Notes: generated by a model from the letters alone, not told the origin. 64,000 nt of DNA from Psychrobacillus lasiicapitis (GCF_006861795.1 NZ_VDGH01000009.1:124001-188000), one strand, 5' to 3'. Counted from the first letter of the stretch, positions 17,838 through 27,791 are shown. Numbers and translations: made by a program.

Positions 17838-17879
17838 AAGGACTCCCAACAGTTTGCAAAACTGTTGGGAGTCCTTTTC
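17838..17879. terminator. Strong intrinsic terminator
   Basis: A perfect 18-bp inverted repeat (AAGGACTCCCAACAGTTT, 17838-17855, with its complement at 17858-17875) is followed by TTCTTC. The only spacer is GC, so the real loop takes in neighbouring A/T pairs. Confidence 0.85.
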
Positions 17880-18084
17880 TTCTTGTTTTCTTGACATATT
17901 GAGTGCGACAGAAAAACTTTTTATAAAGGGGAAGAACTATCTTTCGGTTAAATATTGAAATGCAAAGAGTAAAATAACTAAGTTTGAATCAAACTGTATA
18001 AAAAGGTTTTATCTTAGATTCTCTGTGAGAAAACAAGATGCGTTCAATTTATTAGTCATCCTACTAAGCAAGGAGTTAAATAAC

Positions 18085-19260
18085 ATGATATTTACTGCTC
18101 ACCATAAATTAGAGGAAATCAGACAGGCGCTCAATTTCAAGTTTCTTGAACGAGAAAATGAGGTGGAAGGAATACTAGTGGCATTACTCTCTAGGCAGCA
18201 TATGCTCATGATCGGGCCTGCAGGAACTGCTAAATCTGCTTTGTCGAGTGAATTATCTAAAATCATCGAAGGAACTTCCTATTTTCAATGGTTGCTGACA
18301 AAGTTTAGTACACCCGAGGAAGTATTTGGTCCATTGTCGTTAAAAGATTTAGAACAGGGCATATATAAGCGAATTACTAAAACTAAAATGCCGGAAGCGA
18401 ATATTGTTTTCTTGGATGAAATATTTAAAGCGAACTCAGCTATTTTGAATAGCTTGCTGACGCTTATTAACGAAAGACTTTTCTATAATAACGGGTTACC
18501 GGATCGAGTTCCCTTGATGTCTGTAATAGGTGCTTCCAATGAGTACCCTGAGGAGGAGGAAGGACTTGAAGCACTTTTTGATCGTTTTCTCTTGCGATTT
18601 GAGATTAACCCTATAGTTGATGAAAAGAATTTTATCTCGATGCTAAAAGCAGAGGGGGAAGTTATGCATATGCCGTGTATGACAATGGAAGAGTTGATGC
18701 ATCTCCAGTTCTTGACCGATAAAGTAGTTATTCCCGACGAGGTATATAAAGCCCTATCCAAGATTCGTGTGGGATTAAGAGATGAAGGAATTCATCCGTC
18801 AGATCGGAGGTTCAAGCAGTCCTTAAGCATTCTGCAAGCGAAAGCATTGATTAACCAAAGGCAAGTCGTTCAGGTGGATGATATTAAGATTCTTGAAAAT
18901 GTTCTTTGGGAAAAGGTGGATCAAAAAGAGGTTGTATCACACGTTATTCGAAACAATGCACACGATGTTTTAACACAAACTCTTTATTCCTTGCAAAATG
19001 AAGCAGATGAAGTGTTCTACTCCATCCTCCACGATCAGTCGCCAGAGGCTGCAATGGAAGCGACTCAAAAAATGAAGGACCTAGTGGCCGATTTAAATAA
19101 GCTTAAAAGTCACCATTCAAGTCGAGAAGCTGATATCGATGTCTTACTGAATAAAGTAACCTTGATGCAACATGAAATTTTAAATAGAATTTTAGAACCT
19201 TCTTATTTGGATAATCTAGAGGAAAAAAGATGGTCCACGAGTATCTTTTTTAAAATGTGA
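18085..19260 (+). CDS. MoxR-family AAA+ ATPase (RavA-like)
   Basis: 391 residues. Walker A is GPAGTAKSAL, Walker B VFLDEIFKANSAILN, sensor region SVIGASNEYPEEEEGLEALFDRFLLRF, and the C-terminal lid plus helical extension runs to 391. MoxR ATPases act as chaperones that activate or assemble partner complexes, usually with a von Willebrand factor A protein, which is the next gene here. The start is set at ATG 18085 behind AAGGAG (18069-18074); the frame is open from 18025 but lacks a ribosome site there. Partner targets unknown; in E. coli RavA-ViaA acts on membrane and respiratory complexes. Confidence 0.85.
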   Translation: MIFTAHHKLEEIRQALNFKFLERENEVEGILVALLSRQHMLMIGPAGTAKSALSSELSKIIEGTSYFQWLLTKFSTPEEVFGPLSLKDLEQGIYKRITKTKMPEANIVFLDEIFKANSAILNSLLTLINERLFYNNGLPDRVPLMSVIGASNEYPEEEEGLEALFDRFLLRFEINPIVDEKNFISMLKAEGEVMHMPCMTMEELMHLQFLTDKVVIPDEVYKALSKIRVGLRDEGIHPSDRRFKQSLSILQAKALINQRQVVQVDDIKILENVLWEKVDQKEVVSHVIRNNAHDVLTQTLYSLQNEADEVFYSILHDQSPEAAMEATQKMKDLVADLNKLKSHHSSREADIDVLLNKVTLMQHEILNRILEPSYLDNLEEKRWSTSIFFKM

Positions 19261-19275
19261 AAAGGGGAGACATCT

Positions 19276-20706
19276 ATGAATTCTTCTATAGGTTACCGAG
19301 ATAATCTCTCAGTATTAAACACGGACTCATTCGATAAAAGGCGTTTCAAAGAAGTTTTGGGGATATCACCAGGTCTACAAAAGGTTAGAGGAGAAGGTGT
19401 ATTGCCGTTGTTTGAACCATTATTAGGGGACATTTGGGCTTCGTTATATAAGATGAAACCTGAAATTACGGAAAGTGATGTAGATAATGTTCTGATGGTC
19501 AATAAATCACTCATGGAAAGAATTATGAAGGAACAATATTTTGTAGAATACCGGAACTTCACTCGATTAGATGATTTGTCGTCAGCTATTGCCACGGTGA
19601 AATTCGGGGAGAAAACAAACCAATGGCTAGCTGAACAAGAAGGAAGTTTTCAGAAACAGCTAAAAGAACTTCACACTATTCATAGGGAATTTCAAAAGCA
19701 AAAACGGCAAGAAAGTTCAGCAAATGAGAAAGTGATAGAAGAGAAGCTTAAAGAAGCGATGCATAATTTTAATGAAAAATTGCAATGGCTGCTTCATAGC
19801 AACAGTGACACCTTTTCCCAATCCATGGCGCAAGCGATGCAAGAAACAAAACAAGTGAAAGAGGGGTTGAAATCGTTATTGGGAGGTTATAGTGCAGGAA
19901 ATGCTGATGCAGAACTGAAAAAGATTCCTTTGCGTGACCAAATCTCATTAGCTGAAAAAATTGCATCTAATAGAAAAATGAAAGAAATTGCAGAGTGGGC
20001 TGGAAGATTCAAACAAATAGCTAGCAATAAGCAAAAGCCTAAGAAATGTGATTCAATAGGAAGAAGTGGAGTTATATTAGGCAACGATGTGGAGAAATTA
20101 TTACCGATAGAGTGGAGCTTATTTATGCACCTTATAACAAGGAAAGACTTTCTCCGTCGTTTTGTAGAAGGACAGACGATGCAATATGAGCAAAAAGGAC
20201 ACGAGGTATTGGGGAAAGGACCAATCATCCTATGTCTAGATCAATCGGGAAGTATGCAAAGGCTGGATACCCAATCCAAAGGTTTTGCGTTAGCTCTTAT
20301 CTCCATTGCAAGGAGGCAAAGAAGGGATTTTTGTTTAATTTTGTTCTCTTCCACTACGCAAGTTTTAACATTTGAAAAAGGGCACATAAAAAGCTCCGAC
20401 ATAATCCAGTTAGCCCAAACATTCTTAGGTGGAGGCACAAACTTTGAGCTTCCTCTTGATAGCGCATTAAATGTAATTAATGAAAGCCGGTTTAAACTAG
20501 CAGACATTGTGTTTGTTACGGACGGAGAAGATGAGGTACCGAGTTCGTTCATGGAAGTATTCAATATAAAGAAAAAGGAAAAAGATTTTCATGTGCTATC
20601 TCTTGTAATAGGAAGTAGTATGGATGCGGTTCAACAATTTGCCGATAAAGTGATTCAAGTTAATGATCTTAATGAAGATGGGAGTTTTACTGCGTTTGAA
20701 ATATAG
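19276..20706 (+). CDS. VWA-domain protein, ViaA-like partner of the MoxR ATPase
   Basis: 476 residues. A helical, charged N-terminal half (1-270) precedes a von Willebrand factor A domain whose metal-binding MIDAS motif D-x-S-x-S is seen in LCLDQSGSM near residue 320; a later FVTDGEDE supplies another MIDAS acidic position. Follows the MoxR gene by 15 bases behind AAAGGGGAGA, so the two form an operon. The layout (helical N-term plus C-terminal VWA) is that of ViaA/CoxE-type partners. Cytosolic; substrate unknown. Confidence 0.82.
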   Translation: MNSSIGYRDNLSVLNTDSFDKRRFKEVLGISPGLQKVRGEGVLPLFEPLLGDIWASLYKMKPEITESDVDNVLMVNKSLMERIMKEQYFVEYRNFTRLDDLSSAIATVKFGEKTNQWLAEQEGSFQKQLKELHTIHREFQKQKRQESSANEKVIEEKLKEAMHNFNEKLQWLLHSNSDTFSQSMAQAMQETKQVKEGLKSLLGGYSAGNADAELKKIPLRDQISLAEKIASNRKMKEIAEWAGRFKQIASNKQKPKKCDSIGRSGVILGNDVEKLLPIEWSLFMHLITRKDFLRRFVEGQTMQYEQKGHEVLGKGPIILCLDQSGSMQRLDTQSKGFALALISIARRQRRDFCLILFSSTTQVLTFEKGHIKSSDIIQLAQTFLGGGTNFELPLDSALNVINESRFKLADIVFVTDGEDEVPSSFMEVFNIKKKEKDFHVLSLVIGSSMDAVQQFADKVIQVNDLNEDGSFTAFEI

Positions 20707-20738
20707 ATGAATGTTTCTTATTTGGCTCTTCTTTTCAT

Positions 20739-21704
20739 TTACTTTAAAGAGAAAGAAGAGCCATCGATTATTTCAATATCTTTTCTTGTTTTTACTTCCT
20801 CCATTAATCTAAAAAGCGCCTCATCTTTCTTCTTTGCCTCAATCATACAATCAATTTGGGGTATACTGCCTTTAGTTACGTGAAGGAATTGAAAAAACAT
20901 ATCGATGTCCACATAATCTGCATGATGGCGAAAGGCTTTTTCATTCTTTGGGCTCGATATGTGCATTTTTATGGGGAGCGGAGAATGCTTCCATGTCTGT
21001 ATCACTCTATTCCAGTGGACCTCCCAATTTGCATTTTGATGATACGCAAGATGATGATGATAATCGAAAACTAGTGGTATATCTAGTTTTTCACATAAGT
21101 AAAGTGTATCTTCTAGAGTAAAGGAAGTATCATCATTTTCGAGCATAATCATATTTTGAAGCACTTTTGGAACGTCCATCCAATTATCGACAAAACGTTC
21201 TAGTGACATTTCGGTTTCTTTGTAATTTCCACCAACATGCATAACGCAGCGATGAGTTGGATCAATCCCCATTGCCTTTAATAATAAGTAATGTAGCTTT
21301 AAAGTATTGATAGAATTTTTCAAGATATGCTTTTCTTTCGAGTTAATGAGCACAAAGTGATCCGGATGAAAATCAATTCTCATGTTATGTTTTTTTGCGA
21401 AATTCCCAATCTCCCGAAGTGTTTCTTTTAATGGCTTTAAATAATTCCAATCAAGAAGCTCTTCGTGGTTTGCTAAAGGGATTAGGTGAGAGGTTAAACG
21501 ATAAAAATGGATATCAGATGCTACGTTATGTTTTAACAGTCTTAATGTGTTTTGTAAATTCGAAAGTGCGATGCGTTCTAATTTACGAATCGCGGCTTCC
21601 CGATCATCAATTTTTGTGAATTGGGTAAAAGTCATTGTTTGTGATGGAGATGCGTTTTTTAGTTCCATACTCATTGCGACATAACCAAGACGTACGATTG
21701 TCAT
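20739..21704 (-). CDS. uvsE: UV damage endonuclease UvsE, copy 1
   Basis: Nicks DNA 5' to UV photoproducts and some other lesions. 321 residues with the TIM-barrel UVDE pattern: RLGYVAMSM at the start, FHPDHFVL, CVMHVGGNYKE, IMLENDD, FDYHHHLAYH, KMHISSPK, RHHADYVD and IDCMIEAKKKDEAL at the end, which together carry the metal-binding His, Glu and Asp residues. GAGGTGG precedes ATG 21704. It lies downstream of a second UvsE on the same strand (gap of 41 bases). A terminator-like GAAAGAAGAGCC/GGCTCTTC sequence overlaps the 3' end near 20721-20765. Confidence 0.9.
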   Translation of the reverse strand: MTIVRLGYVAMSMELKNASPSQTMTFTQFTKIDDREAAIRKLERIALSNLQNTLRLLKHNVASDIHFYRLTSHLIPLANHEELLDWNYLKPLKETLREIGNFAKKHNMRIDFHPDHFVLINSKEKHILKNSINTLKLHYLLLKAMGIDPTHRCVMHVGGNYKETEMSLERFVDNWMDVPKVLQNMIMLENDDTSFTLEDTLYLCEKLDIPLVFDYHHHLAYHQNANWEVHWNRVIQTWKHSPLPIKMHISSPKNEKAFRHHADYVDIDMFFQFLHVTKGSIPQIDCMIEAKKKDEALFRLMEEVKTRKDIEIIDGSSFSLK

Positions 21705-21745
21705 TTATTCCACCTCGTCGATTTTATTTATTCTATTCTCCAGCG

Positions 21746-22699
21746 TTACCATTCCACAGATGAACTTGTAATCCGTTTAACTCCTCGAAGTGCAGCTATC
21801 TCCTCTACTAGTCTTTGCATTGCAAGGTTCTTTTGTTTGGCTTCTATCATTATGTCAAAATCCTGATTAAGCTCCTTTGCCATTTTTAAGAAGGGAAGGA
21901 TAAAGTCTAAGGAAACAAAATCTGCATGGGAACGATAGGTTTGATCCGATTTTGGAGAAGAAATGTGGACTTTCGGTATTGTATTAAAGTTATTCCATGT
22001 GTTATAAATACGTTGTAGGTAAAGAGGTAGGTCATTCTCGCCGGTATTTGCCATGTGGTGATGATAATCGAGTACCATTGGAATGTTTTCTTTTTCACAA
22101 GTCATGAGTGTTTCCTTCACATCATACGTTTTATCATCATTCTCCAGTGTCATATGCTTCTTAATTTTCTTTGGTAGTTTTTTTAGATTTTGATGGAATC
22201 TATTTATGGCATTATTTTTATCCCCATAGGCACCACCGATATGAATATTTATCAACCCCGTATCAAGAGCATTCATCGCTTCAAGCATCTTATAATGATA
22301 TTCCATATCTTTTACTGCATTTATAGTTACTTCTTCTTTTGGGCTCGTGAAAAGTGTAAATTGATTGGGATGAAAACTTACTCTTAGTTTAGACTGTTGG
22401 ATAATACTTCCGAGCTCTTCCCATTCCGTTTTGAATGGAGTTAAGAAATCCCAACATACTTCGGGGTGGGTTGCTAACGGAACAAGTGAGCTGGAAAGTC
22501 GGTACAATTCTATTTCATGCGCGATATTGTAATACAAAATTCTTTTTGTATGCTGTAAATTTTGTGCAGTTATAGATTTCAACTTTTCCATTCGTTCATT
22601 TTTAGGAAGCGTAGAATACCGAGCAAAAGTTACAGTTTTTGAAGGACTTGCATCCCATAAGCCTAAAGCATTTGCTACATAGCCGAACCGAATCTTCAT
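21746..22699 (-). CDS. uvsE: UV damage endonuclease UvsE, copy 2 (upstream paralogue)
   Basis: 317 residues, same family: RFGYVANALGL, SFHPNQFTL, INIHIGGAYGDK, HMTLENDDKTYD, LDYHHHMANTG, KVHISSPKSD, RSHADFVSLDF and FDIMIEAKQKN. All metal-site blocks are retained in both copies, so neither looks decayed. Starts at ATG 22699 with AAAGGGGAAA. Most genomes with this enzyme carry one copy; two divergent full-length copies in tandem suggest an old duplication with possible split in lesion specificity (inference). Confidence 0.9.
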   Translation of the reverse strand: MKIRFGYVANALGLWDASPSKTVTFARYSTLPKNERMEKLKSITAQNLQHTKRILYYNIAHEIELYRLSSSLVPLATHPEVCWDFLTPFKTEWEELGSIIQQSKLRVSFHPNQFTLFTSPKEEVTINAVKDMEYHYKMLEAMNALDTGLINIHIGGAYGDKNNAINRFHQNLKKLPKKIKKHMTLENDDKTYDVKETLMTCEKENIPMVLDYHHHMANTGENDLPLYLQRIYNTWNNFNTIPKVHISSPKSDQTYRSHADFVSLDFILPFLKMAKELNQDFDIMIEAKQKNLAMQRLVEEIAALRGVKRITSSSVEW

Positions 22700-22964
22700 C
22701 TAGTTTCCCCTTTATTTATTGCTTCAGCAGATTTTTTCAGAGCATTTTATAGCTTATCTTATCATCCGCAAAATCTATTCATGTATACGTCAAATAAGGA
22801 GAAGATGGTGGTAATTCTGCGTTTCTCCATTCTATTTACAAGCTGATGGAGACTTTTTGTGTTCTTTCCAAATATACCCAAACAGTCAAAGTGGAACTTT
22901 TATCAGCTGAGCTGATTTTGTGTCTAAATTATGTATTAGGATACTGGTAGAGTGTAAAAAAAAC

Positions 22965-23012
22965 TTGAATTATAGCAATTTTTTTTGTTATAGTTAAAAA
23001 CAGACCGGTTGG
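22965..23012 (+). promoter_or_regulatory. Promoter and probable TetR operator for the efflux pair
   Basis: TTGAAT (22965-22970) and TATAGT (22989-22994) are 18 bases apart. Just downstream AGACCGGTTGGT (23002-23013) resembles half of the LmrA/QacR-type operator (ACCGGT-centred inverted repeat). Its position over the transcription start fits autorepression by the TetR encoded next. Confidence 0.6.
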
Positions 23013-23035
23013 TATGGTGGAGGTGTGCTACGGGA

Positions 23036-23587
23036 ATGGATACAAAATCGCTGATAATAGACGTCGCGACAAATCTTTTTCAACAAAAAGGATATAAAGG
23101 AGTGGGACTAAATGAAATTATTAAAGCGTGTAATATTTCAAAAGGTTCGCTTTATCATCACTTTCCAAATGGAAAAGAAGAATTACTCATTGCTTGTCTT
23201 CAATTGTTGAATGAAGAGATTACAAAGGATATTGTAGAGATTTTCGAACGATATCCGACTACACGTGAAGCCGCAGAAGCAATGATTTCAAAATTAGTGG
23301 AAAATTTTGAGGCGGAGGGAACCCTTACTGGATATACATTTAGCAGTATTGTGAGTGAAATGGCTTCGTTAAGTGAGCCAGTACGAAATGCATGTGCTCA
23401 GTTGTATCAAAAGATACAAGCTATTTATATGGAAAAGTTATTAGCAGATGGATTTACAAAGGATAAAGCTAATGCTATTGCACTTATGATGACAGCTTCC
23501 ATTGAAGGGGCCATGCTTCTTTGCCTGACTCAAAAAGAGGCAGAACCGCTTAAGATTATTTCACAGTTATTACCCAAAATGCTTTAG
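23036..23587 (+). CDS. TetR-family repressor, LmrA/YxaF-like
   Basis: 183 residues. N-terminal helix-turn-helix with GYKGVGLNEIIKACNISKGSLYHHFPNGKEEL, very close to the LmrA/QdoR type; C-terminal ligand domain with IVSEMASLSEPVRNAC and TASIEGAMLLC. Start set at ATG 23036; the frame is open from TTG 23009 but that runs through the operator. GGAGGTG lies about 13 bases upstream, a little far. Followed after 14 bases by the MFS pump, so it probably represses its own operon until a drug-like ligand binds. Confidence 0.85.
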   Translation: MDTKSLIIDVATNLFQQKGYKGVGLNEIIKACNISKGSLYHHFPNGKEELLIACLQLLNEEITKDIVEIFERYPTTREAAEAMISKLVENFEAEGTLTGYTFSSIVSEMASLSEPVRNACAQLYQKIQAIYMEKLLADGFTKDKANAIALMMTASIEGAMLLCLTQKEAEPLKIISQLLPKML

Positions 23588-23601
23588 AGGAGATTTATTA
23601 A

Positions 23602-24996
23602 GTGAAGAAAGAAATAAAAACTGGCCCTATAATGACAGCTCTATTAGTTGCTGGCTTTGTAGGACTTTTTAGTGAAACGGCACTAAATATTGCTTTGGGG
23701 GACTTGGGTAATATTTTCGAAGTTGGACCAACAACAGTTCAATGGTTGGCAACAGGTTACTTTTTAACGCTAGGTATTTTAATACCAGTTACAGGTATTC
23801 TTATGCAAAAGTTCACAACAAGGCAAATGTTTTTAACTTCTATTATCCTAACTATTTTAGGTACAGTTTTAGCTGCATTAGCGCCTTCATTTGGTTTTTT
23901 ATTGGCGGGCCGTATTATCCAAGCGGCAGGGCTAGCTATTAACTTACCGTTAACGCAAAATGTCATTTTCACTATTTTCCCTCCAAATCGACGTGGAGCG
24001 GCTATGGGGATTATGGGATTAGTTATGTTAGCTGGACCAGCTTTAGGTCCGACAATAGCTGGACTTATATTAGATACATTATCGTGGGATTGGATTTTCT
24101 GGGCTCAAGTACCGTTCCTATTACTGTCACTTATTATCGGAGTCTTTTATGTACCGAATGTGAATGAAGTACGTAAAATTTCCATTGACCTATTATCCGT
24201 CATTCTTTCAACGATTGGATTTGGTGGGATCGTGTACGGATTCAGTGTATCCGGTGATAATGGATGGACTAGTTCAATAGTTATCGGATCAATTGTTATT
24301 GGTTTAATAGGAGTTATTTTATTCTCTATGCGTCAAATGAAAATGGAGCAGCCAATGATGAATTTAAGAGCGTTTAAGTATCCTCTTTTTGTTCTTGGTG
24401 TATTTATGAGTTTTATAACATTTTTTAATATGCTTTCTATGCTAGTAATTTTACCGATGTATATGCAGATGGCTTTATTAATTGCGGCATTTACAACTGG
24501 GCTCGTACTTCTGCCTGGTAGCTTACTTAACTGTATTTTAGCACCTATAATAGGTGGGTTATTTGACAAATATGGTCCAAGAGCAATTATCACTCCTGGT
24601 ACAATTTTAGTAATTATTGCTTATGCACTTTATGCACAATTAGGGACAGATGCGGCTCTATGGGTTGTTATCGTTATCCATATTATCATGATGCTAGGGA
24701 TCGGTGCTGTACTTGCTTCTACACAAACAAATACACTAAATTCTTTGCCGAAACGATACTATCCAGATGGGATCGCTATCACGCAAACCATCCAACAAGT
24801 AGCAGGTGCGGTTGGGATTGCAGTAATGGTTTCACTGTTATCTGCTAAACAAAATAGTTATCTAGCAATAGTTAACGATCGTTTACCGGAGGCTGTAGCA
24901 TCTGGCTCATCCTTTGTATTTACGATAGGTTTAGTATTTGCAGTGATCAATTTTATATTGTCATTGTTTATGAAAAAACCAGTAGATGTACATTAA
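23602..24996 (+). CDS. DHA2-family MFS multidrug efflux transporter (LmrB/EmrB-like)
   Basis: 464 residues, about 14 hydrophobic helices as in the 14-TMS drug:H+ antiporter-2 group. Motif-like segments: GPTTVQWLATGYFLTLGILIPVTG (motif D1 style), GRIIQAAGLAINLP and GPALGPTIAGLI (motif C). Starts at GTG 23602, behind TAGAGGAGAT. Exports hydrophobic compounds using the proton gradient. Regulated together with the TetR gene just upstream. Confidence 0.88.
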   Translation: MKKEIKTGPIMTALLVAGFVGLFSETALNIALGDLGNIFEVGPTTVQWLATGYFLTLGILIPVTGILMQKFTTRQMFLTSIILTILGTVLAALAPSFGFLLAGRIIQAAGLAINLPLTQNVIFTIFPPNRRGAAMGIMGLVMLAGPALGPTIAGLILDTLSWDWIFWAQVPFLLLSLIIGVFYVPNVNEVRKISIDLLSVILSTIGFGGIVYGFSVSGDNGWTSSIVIGSIVIGLIGVILFSMRQMKMEQPMMNLRAFKYPLFVLGVFMSFITFFNMLSMLVILPMYMQMALLIAAFTTGLVLLPGSLLNCILAPIIGGLFDKYGPRAIITPGTILVIIAYALYAQLGTDAALWVVIVIHIIMMLGIGAVLASTQTNTLNSLPKRYYPDGIAITQTIQQVAGAVGIAVMVSLLSAKQNSYLAIVNDRLPEAVASGSSFVFTIGLVFAVINFILSLFMKKPVDVH

Positions 24997-25001
24997 TTAT
25001 T

Positions 25002-25040
25002 AAAAAAGAAGTCATGACTGAATGTCATGACTTCTTTTTT
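25002..25040. terminator. Bidirectional terminator between convergent genes
   Basis: A perfect 17-bp stem (AAAAAAGAAGTCATGAC at 25002-25018 with its complement at 25024-25040) and a 5-base loop; A-run on one side and T-run on the other serve both strands. Confidence 0.93.
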
Positions 25041-25049
25041 TTGAAAGTA

Positions 25050-26510
25050 TTAAACCCATTTTGTAGTGATCACTTTTTTTCTTGTGTAAAATTGTAATCC
25101 ATCTTTTCCGTTGGCATGTAGATCTCCGTAGAAGGAATCCTTCCATCCAGAGAATGGGAAGAAAGCCATCGGAGCGGGAACGCCAATATTTACACCTAAC
25201 ATACCTGCATCGATTGTTTCGCGGAACTTGCGAACACTTCCACCATCTTTTGTAAAGATACAAGCACCATTCGCAAAACGTGATTGGTTACTTAAGTCAA
25301 TTGCCTCTTCCAGGTTTTTTACTCTGGAAATCGACAATACTGGCGCGAAAATTTCCTCCTGCCATATTTTCATTTCTGAAGTTACATTATCAAAGATAGT
25401 AGGTCCTACAAAATATCCCTCTTGTTTGGCAGCTTCGTCTAGACGACCATCACGGACAAGTTTAGCTCCTTCTTTTTCGCCACTTTCGATAAAGTCAAGT
25501 GTACGCGTTTTATGATTATCACGGATGACAGGACCAAGGAAAATCCCTTCATCTAATCCGTTTCCAATTTGAATTTGGTTCGCTTTTTCTGTAAGTAATG
25601 TAATAAACTCATCGGCTATTGAATCTTCTACCGCAACTACAGAAGCAGCCATGCAACGTTCTCCAGCAGACCCAAATGCAGCATTCATAATTTGTGTTGT
25701 CGCATTTTCCAAATTTGCATCGCTTAAAACGATGGAATGATTTTTCGCTCCTGCTAGGGCCTGAACACGTTTTAGGTTACTTGTGCCTCGTTTGTAGACA
25801 TAATCGGCAACAGGTTGAGAACCAACAAAAGAAATGGCTGCTGTTTGTTTGTGATCCAATAAACTATTTACAACATCATGTGCTCCGTGCACAATATTAA
25901 ATACGCCAGCTGGTAAACCTGCTTCTTCCAGTAGCTCTGCCAAGCGATTTGCAAGTAATGGTGTGCGCTCTGAGGGCTTCATAACAAATGTATTTCCAGT
26001 AGCAATAGCCATTGGGAACATCCAGCAAGGTACCATCATTGGAAAGTTAAATGGTGTAATTCCTGCAATAACGCCAATTGGATAGCGGTATACGCCCGAT
26101 TCTAAATCTGTGGCAATCGATGGAAGTGATTCACCCATCATTAGTGTTGGGGCACCTGCAGCAAATTCCACATTTTCAATTCCGCGTTGCACTTCTCCGT
26201 ATGCTTCTGTAAAGTTTTTACCGTTCTCTATAGTGATCAATTTTGCCAGTTCATCATGATTGTCTACCAATAATTGCTGATACTTAAATAGAATACGAGC
26301 CCGTTTTGGAACAGGGACGTCTTTCCAAGTTTCAAATGCTTCTGCGGCAACCTCAATTGCATGGTCTGTATCTTTTGTAGTTGAAATTGGAACATGTGCG
26401 ATTATTTCACCTGTCGCTGGATTATAGACTTCAAGTGATTGATCTGTATCTGCCTCTATCCATTTACCACCTACATAGTTTTTTAGTGTTTTTAATGTTG
26501 TTTGTGTCAA
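25050..26510 (-). CDS. mmsA: CoA-acylating methylmalonate/malonate-semialdehyde dehydrogenase
   Basis: 486 residues, aldehyde dehydrogenase superfamily. Catalytic Cys286 lies in [11 protein letters not shown]. The usual general-base Glu of hydrolytic ALDHs is replaced by Asn257 in [10 protein letters not shown], the mark of the CoA-dependent MMSDH group, which makes propionyl-CoA or acetyl-CoA from methylmalonate or malonate semialdehyde with loss of CO2 (EC 1.2.1.27/1.2.1.18). Cotranscribed 30 bases after the Fe-alcohol dehydrogenase, probably from the sigma-54 promoter at 27775. The pairing suggests oxidation of an alcohol such as 3-hydroxypropionate to malonate semialdehyde, then to acetyl-CoA (inference). 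Confidence 0.88.
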   Translation of the reverse strand: MTQTTLKTLKNYVGGKWIEADTDQSLEVYNPATGEIIAHVPISTTKDTDHAIEVAAEAFETWKDVPVPKRARILFKYQQLLVDNHDELAKLITIENGKNFTEAYGEVQRGIENVEFAAGAPTLMMGESLPSIATDLESGVYRYPIGVIAGITPFNFPMMVPCWMFPMAIATGNTFVMKPSERTPLLANRLAELLEEAGLPAGVFNIVHGAHDVVNSLLDHKQTAAISFVGSQPVADYVYKRGTSNLKRVQALAGAKNHSIVLSDANLENATTQIMNAAFGSAGERCMAASVVAVEDSIADEFITLLTEKANQIQIGNGLDEGIFLGPVIRDNHKTRTLDFIESGEKEGAKLVRDGRLDEAAKQEGYFVGPTIFDNVTSEMKIWQEEIFAPVLSISRVKNLEEAIDLSNQSRFANGACIFTKDGGSVRKFRETIDAGMLGVNIGVPAPMAFFPFSGWKDSFYGDLHANGKDGLQFYTRKKVITTKWV

Positions 26511-26540
26511 TGAAAAAACCTCCTGATGAATCTCTTATTT

Positions 26541-27740
26541 TTATTTTGTTACCATACTTTCTGAGCTGAATTGATAGTCAAAGCACACTTCATAAAGTTC
26601 TTCTATTTCTTGTTTCGTAGGTACTTTTGGATTGTTATTTGGACTCCCACTTGTAAGTGCATCTTCTGCCATTTTGCTAATTGCATTTTTAAATGCCTCT
26701 GGTTGGATTCCCCATCCTTTTAAATTAGGAATCTCTAATTCTTGGCAAAGCTTTTTGACTTCATATACAGTTAGTTCAGCAGCCTCTTTAGTGGAAAGAT
26801 TACCACAGTCAGGCTTAAACAATCTAGCTAAATCAGCTAAGCGTTCAATACAGGCATCTAAACTGAATTCAAGAACAGCAGGCAGTAGCATTGCATTAGA
26901 TATACCGTGCGGGACATGAAATAATGCACCGATTGGTCTAGACATCCCATGAACAAGACAAACGGATGCATTGGTAAAAGCCATACCAGCTTGTAGCGAT
27001 CCTAGCGACATTGCTTCTCTTGCATCGATGTTTTTTCCATCCTCATAAGCAATTTTTAAGCTTTGTACTATTTTTTCTATAGCGGAGAGGGCAAGCATAT
27101 CTGTCATTGGCTGTGCTTTTATAGATAAGTATGCCTCTATTGCATGACTTAGTGCATCCACACCTGTGGCTGCTGTAACACCCTTTGGTGAAGAAAGTGT
27201 CAATAATGGATCGACAATCGCAACTTCCGGCATAAATGCTGGTTGTTTAATCATCATCTTTACATCATTGGACGTGTTCGTAATAATGGTTGCATCTGTT
27301 GCTTCTGAACCAGTTCCGGCAGTTGTCGGAATAGAAATATGAGGGATTGGCTGCTTATCAGCAAGTTTTTTTCCACCCATATAGTCTCCTATGTAACCAC
27401 CATTAGTTGCTAACACTGAAATTGCCTTTGCAGTATCAATACAGCTTCCTCCGCCAAGGGAAATGATTACATCGCAGTTTTCCTTATCAAATATTTCAAG
27501 TGATTCTGCTACATACACATCGGTTGGTTCGGAATCAACTCCAGTGTAAAAAGCACTTTCAACTTTCCAATTTAAAAGCAATTTTCTACATTCCTCTATA
27601 TAGCCTAAACTTTCCATCACTTTATCACTGATGATTAAAGCTTTTTTTCCTTTGGCTGACGTTTCCTCACCGACTTTTTCAAAGGCTTTTCGACCATAAT
27701 GAATTGTTTGAGGGGTACGAAAAACAACAGGTTGATCCAA
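26541..27740 (-). CDS. Iron-containing alcohol dehydrogenase (group III)
   Basis: 399 residues. NAD-binding GGGSCIDTAK at 96-105 and PTTAGTGSEAT at 138-148. Metal ligands by family alignment: D195 and H199 in VDALSHAIEAY, H264 and H278 in VHGMSRPIGALFHVPHG. Substrate undetermined; the family includes 1,3-propanediol, 4-hydroxybutyrate and short-chain alcohol dehydrogenases. A sigma-54 promoter lies 35 bases upstream of its start and mmsA follows. GAGGTAATTT precedes ATG 27740. The paralogue at 29522 keeps the same four ligand positions. Confidence 0.85.
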   Translation of the reverse strand: MDQPVVFRTPQTIHYGRKAFEKVGEETSAKGKKALIISDKVMESLGYIEECRKLLLNWKVESAFYTGVDSEPTDVYVAESLEIFDKENCDVIISLGGGSCIDTAKAISVLATNGGYIGDYMGGKKLADKQPIPHISIPTTAGTGSEATDATIITNTSNDVKMMIKQPAFMPEVAIVDPLLTLSSPKGVTAATGVDALSHAIEAYLSIKAQPMTDMLALSAIEKIVQSLKIAYEDGKNIDAREAMSLGSLQAGMAFTNASVCLVHGMSRPIGALFHVPHGISNAMLLPAVLEFSLDACIERLADLARLFKPDCGNLSTKEAAELTVYEVKKLCQELEIPNLKGWGIQPEAFKNAISKMAEDALTSGSPNNNPKVPTKQEIEELYEVCFDYQFSSESMVTK

Positions 27741-27774
27741 TTAAATTACCTCCCTTTCTTTTCATATATAACTA

Positions 27775-27791
27775 TGCAAGAACCATGCCAA
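27775..27791 (-). promoter_or_regulatory. Sigma-54 (-24/-12) promoter for the Fe-ADH/mmsA operon
   Basis: On the minus strand the sequence reads TTGGCATGGTTCTTGCA: GG and GC doublets with the proper spacing, matching TGGCAYR-N4-TTGCW at every fixed position. It is oriented towards the Fe-ADH gene, and a sigma-54 enhancer-binding protein is encoded immediately upstream. Confidence 0.9.

Noticed and set aside
25012-25263. Minus-strand ORF of 83 codons overlapping the end of mmsA
   Set aside because: Different frame of the same gene and running into the terminator.
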